In this document: piece by piece, positions 8,160-17,395 of the stretch
Numbering within the stretch: position 1 is the first letter of the stretch
Layout: each line of letters starts with the position of its first letter
Assembly: GCF_023699475.1 (NCBI RefSeq)
Contig: NZ_JALXFV010000008.1
Span: 534,583 to 598,582 of the forward strand
From: Halomarina rubra
GTDB lineage: Archaea; Halobacteriota; Halobacteria; Halobacteriales; Haloarculaceae
DNA length: 64,000 bases
Direction: 5' to 3'
Made by a program: the position numbers and the translations under genes
Notes under the pieces: model-generated
What the model saw: the letters and a program-made list of their open reading frames with translations, nothing else
Databases searched by the model: none
What the model was told of the DNA's origin: nothing

Positions 8160-9185
8160 CTACGAGCGGTCCTGGCCGACCCGTCCCTGCTCGTGTTCGA
8201 GCGCGAGTAGAGTCCGGTCGCCGAGTTTCACGAGGTGACACAGCGGGTTGCCGGGGTAGACCAGCGGGTTCTCCAGCACGCCCACCAGCAGACCGGTGAA
8301 CGGCGCTTCGACCGCGACGCTGTCGGCCCGGAACGGGTCGGCGATGGTACAGATGGCGTCTCCCTCGTAGACGAGCGACCCTCTGTCGTAGTGCATGTCG
8401 ACGAGGCCGCCGACGTCCGCTCGGAGCCAGGTCTTCTCGCCCGAGTCGTCGATGACGGTCCGCCACCCCGGCCAGCGGACGCTCTCCTCCTCGCGCATGC
8501 CGAACTCCGCGAGGACGCTCCTGACGCCGTCGAGCGCCCGGTCGATGAGGCCGCGCTGGAAGCGGTGGGCCTCGCCCATCTCGATGGTGATGGCGGGCGT
8601 GTCGGCCTTCGTCGCCTCGCGACGGAGGGTGCCGTCCGGTCCCTCGCTAGAGAGGATGACGTTCGAGGCGAACGCGTTGGCGAGACGTTCGACGTTGGCC
8701 TCCTCCATGTCCGCCCGGACGTGGAGCATGTTCGTCCGCCCCCGCGTCGAGGTGTGGAAGTCCAACCCGAGGTCACACGGTTCGATGAAGTTCCGAAAGA
8801 TGCGGTAGGCCATCCGTTTCGCGCCCGTCGAGTGTTCCCGGCCGGGAAACGAGCGGTTCAGGTCGCGGTCGTAGATAGGGAGGTAGCGCTGCTGGGCGAT
8901 GAACGCCGGGACGTTGAGGACGGGGAGACAGACGAGCGTCCCGCGGAGTTCGGAGTGGTCCCAGGAGTGGGCCACCTCTCTGACCACCTCGACGCCGTTG
9001 AGTTCGTCGCCGTGGGCGGCCGCGCTGAGGAACATCGTCGGCCCGGGACGTTCGCCGTTGATGATGGTGACGGGGATACGGACCGGGTCGCCGAGGTACG
9101 TCTCGCTGACGCTGTAGCGGAGGTCCTGGACCTCCCCGGGGGCCACCGTTCCACCGTTGTAGGTGAACGGCTGTGGCTCTGTCAT
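8160..9185 (-). CDS. Succinylglutamate desuccinylase/aspartoacylase (AstE/AspA) family zinc deacylase
   Basis: The 341-residue protein has the family zinc site: H58 and E61 in AAAHGDELNG and H144 in LGLDFHTSTRG, followed by a typical C-terminal beta-rich domain ending in PGNPLCHLVKLG. Family members hydrolyse amide bonds next to carboxylates (N-acyl amino acids or gamma-glutamyl-type conjugates). It is divergently transcribed from the RimK-type ligase gene across a 109-bp promoter region, and the pairing suggests that the two act on the same modified peptide or metabolite. The substrate is not known. A second gene of the broader family lies at 32859-33686. Confidence 0.85.
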   Translation of the reverse strand: MTEPQPFTYNGGTVAPGEVQDLRYSVSETYLGDPVRIPVTIINGERPGPTMFLSAAAHGDELNGVEVVREVAHSWDHSELRGTLVCLPVLNVPAFIAQQRYLPIYDRDLNRSFPGREHSTGAKRMAYRIFRNFIEPCDLGLDFHTSTRGRTNMLHVRADMEEANVERLANAFASNVILSSEGPDGTLRREATKADTPAITIEMGEAHRFQRGLIDRALDGVRSVLAEFGMREEESVRWPGWRTVIDDSGEKTWLRADVGGLVDMHYDRGSLVYEGDAICTIADPFRADSVAVEAPFTGLLVGVLENPLVYPGNPLCHLVKLGDRTLLALEHEQGRVGQDRS

Positions 9186-9207
9186 ACCACGTCACTGCTC
9201 CGGCGGC

Positions 9208-9272
9208 GTATAAACTCCCCCGTCACGCCGCTGAAACGTCCTCTCGCGCGTTCTCGACCGGCACGCATTTTA
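9208..9272. promoter_or_regulatory. Divergent promoter pair for the deacylase and the RimK-fusion genes
   Basis: On the minus strand GTTTATAC (9208-9215) lies 23-30 bp before the start at 9185. On the plus strand TTTTAC (about 9267-9272) lies 23-28 bp before the ATG at 9295. Both spacings fit haloarchaeal TATA boxes for leaderless transcripts. The back-to-back arrangement supports coordinated expression. Confidence 0.55.
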
Positions 9273-9294
9273 CGCCCGCGATGATTCACCCGGT

Positions 9295-10659
9295 ATGACC
9301 GACAACGACGAGCGAGTTTCCGTCGGTGTTCTCTCGCTACACAACAGTAAGGAGACCAAGGCCATCCTCAACGCCGTCGAGGACCTCGGACACGACCCCG
9401 AGTGGCTCCGTCAGGAGAACACCGCGGTGAACATCGAGAACGGTGAGGTCGTCATCGAACCCGAAGTCGACATCATCGCGAATCGTCTGCTGCTCTCGAA
9501 CACCGAGGAACCCGCCGAGGGTCTCGGCCTCGCCACGACGTTCAACCGCCTGCGCCCGATGCTCAACCAGCCGGGGGCGGTGCTCACTGCGATTCACAAG
9601 TTCGCCACCGCCGTCACGCTCGCCGACTGGAACATCCAGGTGCCAGACGCCCTGCTCGCACTGTCGAACGACCGCCTCAACGCCGGCCGCGAGCGCTTCG
9701 GCGACGAGGGCGTCTACAAGACCGCCATCGGCACCCACGGCGGTGGGACGTGGAAGGTCGACCTCACCGAACCCGTCAACCCGAAGGTCGGCAACCGCCA
9801 GGCGTTCCTCCAGGACTTCATCGAGCGCGACGCCGAGGTCCACCGCGACCTGCGCGTCTACACCGTCGGCGAGCGGGTCATCGGCGCGATGCACCGCTTC
9901 GCACCCGAGGGTGACTGGCGGACCAACGTCGCCCTCGGCGGCGACGTCCAGGACATGACCGACGAACTGCCCGAGGAGGCCAAGGAGACGGCGCTGTACG
10001 CCGCCGAGGTCATCGGTCTCGACTACGCCGGCGTCGACCTCATCGAAGGCGAGGACGGCTGGTACGTCCTCGAAGTGAACCCGACGGCCGGTTTCAAGGG
10101 CCTCTACAGCGCGACGGGCCGTTCCCCCGCGCCCTACATCGCCCAGATGGCCATCGAGCGCGCGGGCGGTGAGGTCGACGAGGAGCGCGTCCACGACCTC
10201 GCGGCGACGCTCGACGACTCCACACCGTCGTGCAAGCCGCGGACGCCGGCGATGATGCGCGAGGACACCCCCCTCATCGGCTACATCGAGGAGGTCGTCG
10301 TCTCGGGGACCAGCGGGTCGGTCACCGCGCTCGCGAAGTCCGACACGGGTGCGACCCGGACGAGCATCGACACCTCGCTGGCCGCCGAAATCGGCGCCGG
10401 TCCCATCAAGAGCATGACCCGCGTAAAGTCCGGGAGCGTCAAAGGTGGGAAGGCTCGCCCCGTCGTCGACCTCGTCATCGGTATCGGCGGGCGACAGCAC
10501 ACCGTCACCGCCAGCGTCGAGGACCGCTCGCACATGGACTACCCGCTCCTCCTCGGTCGGGACATCCTCCAGCACTACCAGGTCGACGTCCGCAAGCGCG
10601 CCGACAGCGACGCCGGCCCGTCGAAAGACGACGACGAGATGCTCGAAGAAGAGGAGTAG
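9295..10659 (+). CDS. rimK: RimK-type ATP-grasp ligase fused to a C-terminal RimB-like (retropepsin-fold) protease domain
   Basis: The 454-residue protein has an ATP-grasp amino-acid ligase domain (about 1-300) with the nucleotide-binding GTHGGGTWKVD and the metal-binding LEVNPTAGF (E260, N262). A second domain (about 322-430) carries the retropepsin-like active-site motif SDTGATRTSID (D350), VDLVIGIGG and PLLLGRDIL, as in the RimB/'ATP-dependent zinc protease' family. The tail is very acidic. Stand-alone RimK adds glutamate to proteins or small molecules, and RimB relatives cleave such tails. The fusion therefore joins a maker and a probable trimmer in one chain. The divergent AstE/AspA-like gene strengthens the idea of a peptide-tag or poly-acidic conjugate pathway. 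The target is unknown. Confidence 0.9.
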   Translation: MTDNDERVSVGVLSLHNSKETKAILNAVEDLGHDPEWLRQENTAVNIENGEVVIEPEVDIIANRLLLSNTEEPAEGLGLATTFNRLRPMLNQPGAVLTAIHKFATAVTLADWNIQVPDALLALSNDRLNAGRERFGDEGVYKTAIGTHGGGTWKVDLTEPVNPKVGNRQAFLQDFIERDAEVHRDLRVYTVGERVIGAMHRFAPEGDWRTNVALGGDVQDMTDELPEEAKETALYAAEVIGLDYAGVDLIEGEDGWYVLEVNPTAGFKGLYSATGRSPAPYIAQMAIERAGGEVDEERVHDLAATLDDSTPSCKPRTPAMMREDTPLIGYIEEVVVSGTSGSVTALAKSDTGATRTSIDTSLAAEIGAGPIKSMTRVKSGSVKGGKARPVVDLVIGIGGRQHTVTASVEDRSHMDYPLLLGRDILQHYQVDVRKRADSDAGPSKDDDEMLEEEE

Positions 10660-10782
10660 CGAGGGCGTCCAGCCGGGAGCCCTCGAAAGTACGAGCGAGG
10701 AGTGAAACGACTCGCGAGAAGCGCGGTTCGGAGCGAGCGCCGCCGAGCAGTTCCGGACGCTGATGCGATTTCTACGGGCAGT

Positions 10783-11427
10783 TCACGACAGTGGGGCGCG
10801 GTCGTCGTCCTCGTACCAGCGCCAGAGCAGCACCGTCGCGTACGAGCGGTACGGTGCCCACGCGGCCCCGATATCGCGCATCTCGGCGCGCGACTCCGCG
10901 CCGTAGAGGTCCTCGATGGCCCGCCGGACGGCGAGGTCACCGAGCGGGAGGACGTCCTCGCGGCCGAGCGCGAACAGGAGGTACATCCGAGCGGTCCACT
11001 CGCCGACGCCCCGAATCTCGGTCAACAGGTCGACGACGGCGTCGTCGTCGTGGTCCGACAGTCCGTCACGGGAGTAGTCACGGTCGTCGAACGCGTCGGC
11101 GATGTGGTGGAGGTACTCGACCTTCCCCGCCGACAGGCCGGCGTCTCGGAGCGCCTCGTCGTCGGCCCCACGAATCGAGTCGGGCGTCACCTCGTCGTCG
11201 AGGACGGCCCAGAGCCGTTCGCGGACGGCGTTCGCGGACTCGGTCGACACCGACTGGTTGACGACGCTGACGACGATGCGCTCGAACTCGTCGTCGTACA
11301 CCGCCGCTTCGAGGTCCACTGGGCCGTACTCGTCCCACAACTGCGCCATCACGGGGTCGTCGGTGAGCACCGCGCGGGGGGTGGTCTCGGTCCCGGTCGT
11401 CGCTCCCGACTCGGACTGGTCGCTCAT
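10783..11427 (-). CDS. DNA-3-methyladenine glycosylase, AlkA-like (HhH-GPD family)
   Basis: The 214-residue protein has the helix-hairpin-helix/GPD core: LTEIRGVGEWTARMYLLFALGREDVLPLGDLAVRRA, with the catalytic aspartate in PLGDLAV. It would excise alkylated purines in base-excision repair. I place the start at the ATG at 11427, whose first base is the last base of the cysE stop (TGATG), implying translational coupling. A GTG one codon upstream is an alternative. The first 20 residues are low-complexity. The glycosylase fold is clear; the exact lesion range is not. Confidence 0.88.
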   Translation of the reverse strand: MSDQSESGATTGTETTPRAVLTDDPVMAQLWDEYGPVDLEAAVYDDEFERIVVSVVNQSVSTESANAVRERLWAVLDDEVTPDSIRGADDEALRDAGLSAGKVEYLHHIADAFDDRDYSRDGLSDHDDDAVVDLLTEIRGVGEWTARMYLLFALGREDVLPLGDLAVRRAIEDLYGAESRAEMRDIGAAWAPYRSYATVLLWRWYEDDDRAPLS

Positions 11428-11996
11428 CACTCCTCGTTGGCGGTCGACCCACGTGGATGCTGGGATACCGGCGGTTCCTCGTCGCGCTCACCGAGCGGTC
11501 TCGCGGGGTTGCCAGCGACGGTCGTCGCGGGTGGCACGTCGCGGACGACGACCGACCCGGCCCCGACGGTCGCCCCCTCGCCGACGGTTATCGCGCCGAT
11601 GAGCGTCGCGTTCGCCCCCACCGTCACGCCGTCTTCGAGCGTCGGATGCCGTTTTACGGGTTCCGGTGAGTTCCCGCCCAGTGTGACGCCGTGGTACAGC
11701 TTGACGTCGTCGCCGACCTCGGCGGTCTCCCCGACGACGACGCCCATCCCGTGGTCGATGAACACCCGCCGTCCCAGCGTCGCGCCGGGATGTATCTCGA
11801 CACCGGTCGCGACGCGGGCGAGGTGCGAGACGACGCGGGCGGCGAGCGGGTGGCCGCCGTCGAGCAGTCGACTGGCGGCGCGGTGTGCCCAGACGGCGTG
11901 GAGACCCGGGTAGGTGAGCGCGACTTCGAGGGCGCTCTTCGCGGCGGGGTCGGTCGAGAGTGCGGTGCGGACGTCTTCGCGGAGTCGGTCGAACAT
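11427..11996 (-). CDS. cysE: Serine O-acetyltransferase
   Basis: The 189-residue protein has the short CysE layout: a helical N-terminus, then a left-handed beta-helix with [29 protein letters not shown] and HGVTLGGN, where the histidines form the active site. It makes O-acetylserine for cysteine synthesis. The last 20 residues are polar and variable. The gene sits directly upstream of the AlkA-like gene and overlaps it by one base. The 253 bp upstream (11997-12249) contain no gene or clear structure. Confidence 0.93.
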   Translation of the reverse strand: MFDRLREDVRTALSTDPAAKSALEVALTYPGLHAVWAHRAASRLLDGGHPLAARVVSHLARVATGVEIHPGATLGRRVFIDHGMGVVVGETAEVGDDVKLYHGVTLGGNSPEPVKRHPTLEDGVTVGANATLIGAITVGEGATVGAGSVVVRDVPPATTVAGNPARPLGERDEEPPVSQHPRGSTANEE

Positions 11997-12249
11997 AGCT
12001 GGTGGAAACTGGTCGTGTGGTCGGCGGTCGAGACGGGGCGAGCGAGGAGCGAGGGCGTCAACAGCGACAGCACCGGCTCACGGGTCGGCGGTGAGCGAAC
12101 GGGCGACTGGGGTCGGTGCCGGCGCACATACGACTAGAGACAGTTGGCGACGACAAAAGCGTGGCGAGGCGGGGACCGGTGGCAAGACCGGTCGGTGGAC
12201 CCGCGGTCCGGGTCACGAGTCGCGGTTGGACCGCGGTGTGGGCGGCCGG

Positions 12250-13566
12250 TCAGTAGAGGTACGCGTGGAGGTCCGACGCGTTGATGACGTCGACCTTCCC
12301 GGCCTGTTCGAGGTCGTGGACGTGGTCGACGAGGCGCTGGAACTCCTCGGGGTCCTCCTGGTGGAAGAACGGGACGGCCAGCGAGCGGAACTCGGCGGCC
12401 TGGTCGACGAGTTCGATGGCCCCGTCGACGTCCCCGTCGCTGCCGAGGCTGTTGACGGCCATCGGGTTGGTGAGGTTGTAGTTCCCCAGCCCACCGCCGC
12501 CGAACACGAGGTCGAAGTTGTCGGCCATGACGTCCATCGAGGCACCGTCGTACGCGCCGAACGTGTAGATGGCGTAGTCCTTCCCCTCGGGCGCGCCGAG
12601 GTCGTCGAAGAACTCGTTCATCTCGGCGATGTCGGCTCGAAGCGTCTTCTCGGATATCTCGGCGATGTTGTCGTGGTAGCGCGTGTGGTGACAGAGGTCC
12701 CAGCCCGCGTCGCGCATCTCCAGCAGGTGCGAGGGGGTGAGCCGGTCGGCGTTGCCCACGGCCTGCTTGACGACGGCCTCGATACCGGGGTAGCCGTAGT
12801 CGTCGAGGATGGGGTAGAAGTCCGAGTAGTGCTGGCGGTGGGTGTCGTCGAAGCGGAAGATGACCTTCCCCTTCTCGGGTTTGTCGTGGACCCGGAGGTC
12901 GCCGAGGTGGAACTTGAAGTCGTGGTCACCGCCGTACGCCGCGAAGCGGAGTTCGGTGACGTTCGAGAGGTCGGGCGAGCCCTCGATGGCCGTCGTCGAG
13001 GGGTCGTAGCGCTGCCAGCCCGCCTTCTTGTTCGCGGTGTAGGACATCTCCATCCGCACGCGGTTGTGGCGGTCGGGTGCCTTCGCGAACACCGTGAACG
13101 TCGGCTGGGCGTCCTTCGGCTCGTCGAACCAGGCCGAGAACGAGAGCGACTTGTCGGAGAGGTCGAGCGGGTCCGCGTAGCCGAACCGGCGGGTGAGCGA
13201 CACCGAGCCCGTGTTCTCGTAGTACAGCGACTGGTCGCCGTGGAACCGTGCTTCCTCGTCCGCGCGGACGGTGCCCTCGCCGGACCACTCGGAGAGGTCG
13301 CTCATGTCGTCGACGACCTCGCCGCTGTCAATGTACGATCCGAGGTACTCGGGGGACACCTGCGGGGCCGCGGGCGTGGGCGTCTGCGTCTCGGTCTGCG
13401 TGGTGGTTGAACCGGGGGTACCGACGGGGGTGGTCGTGGAGGAGTTCGTCGGCGTGGAGGTCGGCGTGCTCGCGCTGTCGTTGGTGCTCGTACACCCTGC
13501 CGCGAACGCGAGTGCGCCGGTCGCCAGGAAGGCTCTGCGGGTCGTGCCCGAACGGTCTTTCGCCAT
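12250..13566 (-). CDS. Tat-exported lipoprotein with polysaccharide-deacetylase-like domain
   Basis: The 438-residue protein has a twin-arginine signal and lipobox (TTRRAFLATGALAFAAGC), then a Thr/Ser/Pro-rich linker (residues about 26-68). A beta-sandwich-like region follows (about 75-225; carbohydrate-binding character inferred from position only), then a NodB-like deacetylase domain (about 230-438). Visible metal-site elements are FRFDDTH and the histidine cluster DLCHHTRYHDN. It may remove acetyl or related groups from surface or exogenous polysaccharide, outside the cell. The classical FDDG motif is changed to FDDT, so activity is uncertain. Confidence 0.82.
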   Translation of the reverse strand: MAKDRSGTTRRAFLATGALAFAAGCTSTNDSASTPTSTPTNSSTTTPVGTPGSTTTQTETQTPTPAAPQVSPEYLGSYIDSGEVVDDMSDLSEWSGEGTVRADEEARFHGDQSLYYENTGSVSLTRRFGYADPLDLSDKSLSFSAWFDEPKDAQPTFTVFAKAPDRHNRVRMEMSYTANKKAGWQRYDPSTTAIEGSPDLSNVTELRFAAYGGDHDFKFHLGDLRVHDKPEKGKVIFRFDDTHRQHYSDFYPILDDYGYPGIEAVVKQAVGNADRLTPSHLLEMRDAGWDLCHHTRYHDNIAEISEKTLRADIAEMNEFFDDLGAPEGKDYAIYTFGAYDGASMDVMADNFDLVFGGGGLGNYNLTNPMAVNSLGSDGDVDGAIELVDQAAEFRSLAVPFFHQEDPEEFQRLVDHVHDLEQAGKVDVINASDLHAYLY

Positions 13567-13996
13567 GACTTCTCCAAATGCATGACAATCCTTGGTAAAT
13601 GACTCTCTATACTCCGCACCGACATCGTCCCACGACCGGTAGGGACTCTATACCGGCCGTCTCACGGGCTGTACCGGATTCGGGGGGTACGGGGCCGGAG
13701 ACCCCACCAGGTGCCCCGTAACGACTGCCTATCACGTACTGAAACGTGGCAGACGAGCAGTCGGGACCGTTCGTGGGTGGGTGTCGACAGGGGTGAGGCC
13801 GCCGCTCCAGGCGCGCCGACGAGTCCGGGGTAACGCGCGCGGTAACCACCACCGGCAGACACGGAGCCGTCGCTCGTCGTCGTGGACAGACAGTGACGCG
13901 GAGACGCGACCAGCGACGAGAAGACGCGACGACGTGGTCCGGGCGCGCCGGTGTGACGCGCCGGTGCCCCGTCGATCCGGGTGCCGGTCGTGAGGG
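13567..13996. other. 430-bp intergenic region without a recognisable gene
   Basis: This region lies between the deacetylase start and the acyl-CoA dehydrogenase stop. Short frames are arginine-rich and not gene-like. Next to the deacetylase start there is an AT-richer stretch (13569-13615) that should hold its promoter, with GTATAGAG on the minus strand near 13608. A small inverted repeat, CCGGTA/TACCGG with a 9-bp spacer, lies near 13636-13657. Confidence 0.5.
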
Positions 13997-15151
13997 TTAG
14001 AAACCCTTGCCGAGCAGTTCGCGGGCGATGATGTTCTTCTGAATCTCCGTCGTGCCCTCGTAGATCTGGGTGATCTTCGCGTCGCGGTAGAGTCGCTCGG
14101 CGTCGAAGTCGTTGACGAAGCCCGACCCGCCGTGGATCTGGACGCACTCGTTGGCGGCGTCGACGGCGACGCGGGAGGCGTACTCCTTGGCCATCGAGGC
14201 GAGCGTCGTAAGCTGGTCGTCGGAGTTGTCGACCGACCACGCGCTCTTGTAGGTGAGCTGACGGGCGGCCTCGGTGCGGGTGTGGATGTCCGCGAGCTTG
14301 TGCTGGATGGCCTGGAAGTCGCCGATGGGCTTGCCGAACTGCTCGCGCTCCTTGGCGTAGTCCAGCGCGCGGTCACACGCGCCTTTCGCGATGCCGACGC
14401 CCTGGGCGGCGACCATCGTCCGGGTGACGTCGAAGAACTGCATGAGCTGGAGGAAGCCCATCCCACGGGTACCGACGAGGTTCTCCTCGGGGACGCGCAG
14501 GTCGTCGAAGATGAGTTCGGCCGTGTCGCTGGCGCGGATGCCGAGTTTGCCCGTGATCTTCTCGCTCTTGAAGCCGTCGCGGTCGGACTCGACGACGATC
14601 TGGGAGAAGCCGTTGTAGCGCCCCTCGGCGTCGGGGTCGGTCTTGCACATGACGACGAAGAAGTCGCCGACCGAGCCGTTCGTGATCCACATCTTGTTGC
14701 CGTTGAGGACCCACTCGTCGCCGTCCTTCTCGGCGGTCGTGGAGACCGAGGAGACGTCGGAGCCGGTGTCGGGTTCGGAGATGGCCGCACCCATGATGGC
14801 CTCGCCCATCGCGACGGGTTCGAGGTACCGCTCTTTCTGCTCCTCGGTCCCGAACTCCATGATGGCGTCCGACCCGAACGTCGTCGCCGTGATGGAGAGG
14901 GCGATGCCGGGGTCGACGGCGAACATCTCCTCGACGATGAGGGCGGTCTCGAGGGCGTTGTAGCCCGCGCCGCCGTACTCCATCGGGATGTTCGCGCCGG
15001 TCAGGCCCATCTCGGCGGCCGTCTCCAGCACTTCGTGGGGGAACTTCTCCTCCACGTCGTACTCCTGGGCGACGGGCGCGATCTCGTTCTCCGCGAAGCG
15101 GCGGACCTCCTCTTTGATCTGTTTCTGCTCGTCGCTGAGTTGATAGTCCAT
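13997..15151 (-). CDS. Acyl-CoA dehydrogenase
   Basis: The 384-residue protein is a full-length member: N-terminal helical domain (YQLSDEQKQIKEEVRRFAENE), central FAD/substrate region (PDTGSDVSS, WITNGSVGDFF), and the C-terminal catalytic motif IYEGTTEIQKNIIARELLG, whose glutamate is the usual active base. It catalyses the first step of beta-oxidation, transferring electrons to ETF. It is divergent from the 3-hydroxyacyl-CoA dehydrogenase/hydratase gene. A minus-strand TATA-like element CGATTATAC lies at 15177-15185, 26-34 bp before the start. Confidence 0.95.
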   Translation of the reverse strand: MDYQLSDEQKQIKEEVRRFAENEIAPVAQEYDVEEKFPHEVLETAAEMGLTGANIPMEYGGAGYNALETALIVEEMFAVDPGIALSITATTFGSDAIMEFGTEEQKERYLEPVAMGEAIMGAAISEPDTGSDVSSVSTTAEKDGDEWVLNGNKMWITNGSVGDFFVVMCKTDPDAEGRYNGFSQIVVESDRDGFKSEKITGKLGIRASDTAELIFDDLRVPEENLVGTRGMGFLQLMQFFDVTRTMVAAQGVGIAKGACDRALDYAKEREQFGKPIGDFQAIQHKLADIHTRTEAARQLTYKSAWSVDNSDDQLTTLASMAKEYASRVAVDAANECVQIHGGSGFVNDFDAERLYRDAKITQIYEGTTEIQKNIIARELLGKGF

Positions 15152-15176
15152 GACAGTTCACCTCACGTACCTCGAC

Positions 15177-15185
15177 GTATAATCG
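15177..15185 (-). promoter_or_regulatory. TATA box of the acyl-CoA dehydrogenase gene
   Basis: The leftward sequence CGATTATAC lies 26-34 bp upstream of the ATG at 15151, the spacing typical of archaeal TATA boxes. The 120-bp spacer is shared with the divergent 3-hydroxyacyl-CoA dehydrogenase/hydratase gene, so a common fatty-acid regulator could act here. Confidence 0.5.
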
Positions 15186-15271
15186 TTTCCCGACGGTTTT
15201 CAACGGGCTAGAAGTTTCTCCGGGGCGGATGGGAAACGTTGAACAGTCCCCCGGAAGAGTCACGACTGTCT

Positions 15272-17239
15272 ATGGACTCCGACGACATCGAAACCATCGC
15301 CGTCCTCGGCGCTGGCAACATGGGCCACGGTATCGCCGAGGTGGCGGCCATGGCCGGCTACGACGTCAACCTGCGCGACATCAACGAGGAGTTCGTCCAG
15401 AACGGCTACGACCAGATCGAGTGGTCGCTGGGCAAACTCGCCGAGAACGACCAGTTGACCGAGGAGGAGGCCGACGCCGCCCTCGACCGAATCACGCCGG
15501 TCGTCGAGATGAGCGAGGCCGTCTCCGACGTGGACGTCGTCGTCGAGGTCGTCCCCGAGAAGATGGACATCAAGAAGGACGTGTTCGACGAGGTCGAGGC
15601 CCACGCGCCCGACCGCGCCATCATCGCCTCGAACACCTCCTCGCTGTCCATCACGGACCTCTCCGAGGCCACCGAGCGCCCCGAGCAGTTCTGCGGGATG
15701 CACTTCTTCAACCCGCCCGTCCGCATGCAGCTCGTCGAGGTCATCTCGGGGGCACACAGTGCCGACGAGACGCTCGACGCCATCGAGGGTCTCGCCGAGT
15801 CGTTCGGCAAGACCCCCGTCCGTGTGCGCAAGGACACGCCCGGGTTCATCGTGAACCGCATCCTCGTCCCACTGATGAACGAGGCGTGCTGGGTCGTCTC
15901 CGAGGAGGACGCGACGATGGCCGAGGTCGACTCGACCGTCAAGTACGACATCGGACTCCCGATGGGCGCGTTCGAACTGGGCGACCAGGTCGGCAACGAC
16001 GTCACCTACCACGTCCTCGAGTACATGCACGAGGTGCTCGGTGACGCCTACGCTCCCGCCCCGCTGCTCGAAGAGACCGTCGAGGAGGAGCGCTTCGGGA
16101 AGAAGACCGGCCAGGGCTTCTACGACTACGAGAACGGCGACGGCGCACAGGTCCCGACCGACGAGACCCGCGAAGACGTCAAACACCGTCTGCTCGCTAT
16201 CATGGCCAACGAGGTCGGCAACCTCGTCGGACAGGACGTCGCCCCGCCCCGCGACATCGACCAGGCCGTGATGCTCGGCGCTGGCTACCCCGACGGCCCC
16301 GCGAAGATGGCCGACGACGCTGGCCTCGACACGCTGGTCGAGACGCTGGAGGACCTCCACGAGGAGAAGGGCGCGGAGCGCTACGCGGTCTCCGACGGCC
16401 TCCGCGAGGCCGCCGAGGAGGGTGGCTTCTACGGTGGCGACGACGAGGAGTCCGTCGAGTTCTCCACCGTCTCGCTCGAGTACCCCGGCGACATGGTCGG
16501 CCAGATCGTCCTCGACCGCGAGGCCCGGATGAACACCATCAGCACCGACATGCTCGACGAGATCGGCGAGGCCGTCGACGTGCTGGAAGAGGACGACGAC
16601 GTGCGCGCCATCCTCATCACGGGGAAGGGTGACCGCGCGTTCTCCGCCGGTGCGGACGTGAGCGCGTTCGCCTCCTCCGCGCAGCCGCTGACGGGTATCG
16701 AACTCTCTCGGAAGGGCCAGCAGACGTTCGGCAAGCTCGAGGAGTCGCCGATGCCCGTCGTCGCCGGTATCGACGGCTTCGCGCTCGGTGGCGGGCTCGA
16801 ACTCGCTGCCTGCGCGGACCTTCGAATCGCCTCGGACCGCTCGGAGCTCGGGCTGCCGGAGCACAACCTCGGCCTGATTCCGGGCTGGGGTGGCACCCAG
16901 CGGCTCCAGCGTATCGTCGGCTTCGGCCGCGCGAAGGAGATCGTGTTCACCGCCGAGCGCTACGACGCCGAGACGATGTACGACTACGGCTTCGTCAACG
17001 AGGTCGTCCCGTTCGGCGAGTTCGAGGAGAAGGCGCACGAACTGGCCGCGAACCTCGCCGGCGGTCCGCCGGTCTCCCAGAAGCTCACGAAGCGCGCGAT
17101 GCTGCGCGGGTGGGAGGACTCGGACGCCGGTCTCGAACTGGAAGCGCAGTCGTTCGGCCACCTGCTCGGTACCGACGACCTCATGACGGGCATCACCGCG
17201 TTCATGGGCGACCACGACCCCGAGTTCGAAGGGAAGTGA
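15272..17239 (+). CDS. 3-hydroxyacyl-CoA dehydrogenase / enoyl-CoA hydratase fusion
   Basis: The 655-residue protein has an N-terminal NAD-dependent dehydrogenase (about 1-380): VLGAGNMGHGIAEV for NAD, SNTSSLSIT, and CGMHFFNPPVRMQLVEVI. A C-terminal crotonase domain follows (about 395-655), with the oxyanion-hole segments SAGADVSAF and GGGLELAACADLRIAS, and PEHNLGLIPGWGGTQRLQRI. It performs the hydration and second oxidation of beta-oxidation. The domain order is dehydrogenase first, the reverse of bacterial FadB. The ATG at 15272 is chosen over an in-frame TTG 33 bp upstream because it directly precedes the NAD-binding strand. Confidence 0.95.
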   Translation: MDSDDIETIAVLGAGNMGHGIAEVAAMAGYDVNLRDINEEFVQNGYDQIEWSLGKLAENDQLTEEEADAALDRITPVVEMSEAVSDVDVVVEVVPEKMDIKKDVFDEVEAHAPDRAIIASNTSSLSITDLSEATERPEQFCGMHFFNPPVRMQLVEVISGAHSADETLDAIEGLAESFGKTPVRVRKDTPGFIVNRILVPLMNEACWVVSEEDATMAEVDSTVKYDIGLPMGAFELGDQVGNDVTYHVLEYMHEVLGDAYAPAPLLEETVEEERFGKKTGQGFYDYENGDGAQVPTDETREDVKHRLLAIMANEVGNLVGQDVAPPRDIDQAVMLGAGYPDGPAKMADDAGLDTLVETLEDLHEEKGAERYAVSDGLREAAEEGGFYGGDDEESVEFSTVSLEYPGDMVGQIVLDREARMNTISTDMLDEIGEAVDVLEEDDDVRAILITGKGDRAFSAGADVSAFASSAQPLTGIELSRKGQQTFGKLEESPMPVVAGIDGFALGGGLELAACADLRIASDRSELGLPEHNLGLIPGWGGTQRLQRIVGFGRAKEIVFTAERYDAETMYDYGFVNEVVPFGEFEEKAHELAANLAGGPPVSQKLTKRAMLRGWEDSDAGLELEAQSFGHLLGTDDLMTGITAFMGDHDPEFEGK

Positions 17240-17320
17240 ACCGAACGGGGCTGTGACTGACTGACAGCCGCGTCCCGAACAACAGCCTTTATCAAGAGGT
17301 GGGACGCAGTTCAGAGTGTA

Positions 17321-17395
17321 GCTCGGTTGGTGTAGTCCGGCCAATCATTTCGGCCTTTCGAGCCGATGACACGGGTTCAAATCCCGTACCGAGCA
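17321..17395 (+). tRNA. tRNA-Glu(UUC)
   Basis: The acceptor stem GCTCGGT (17321-17327) pairs with ACCGAGC (17388-17394), with discriminator A at 17395. The anticodon stem is TCGGC/GCCGA with loop CTTTCGA, giving anticodon TTC. The T-arm is CGGG-TTCAAAT-CCCG. No intron and no encoded CCA are seen. A TTTATC element at about 17288-17293, roughly 30 bp upstream, fits its TATA box. Confidence 0.97.
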
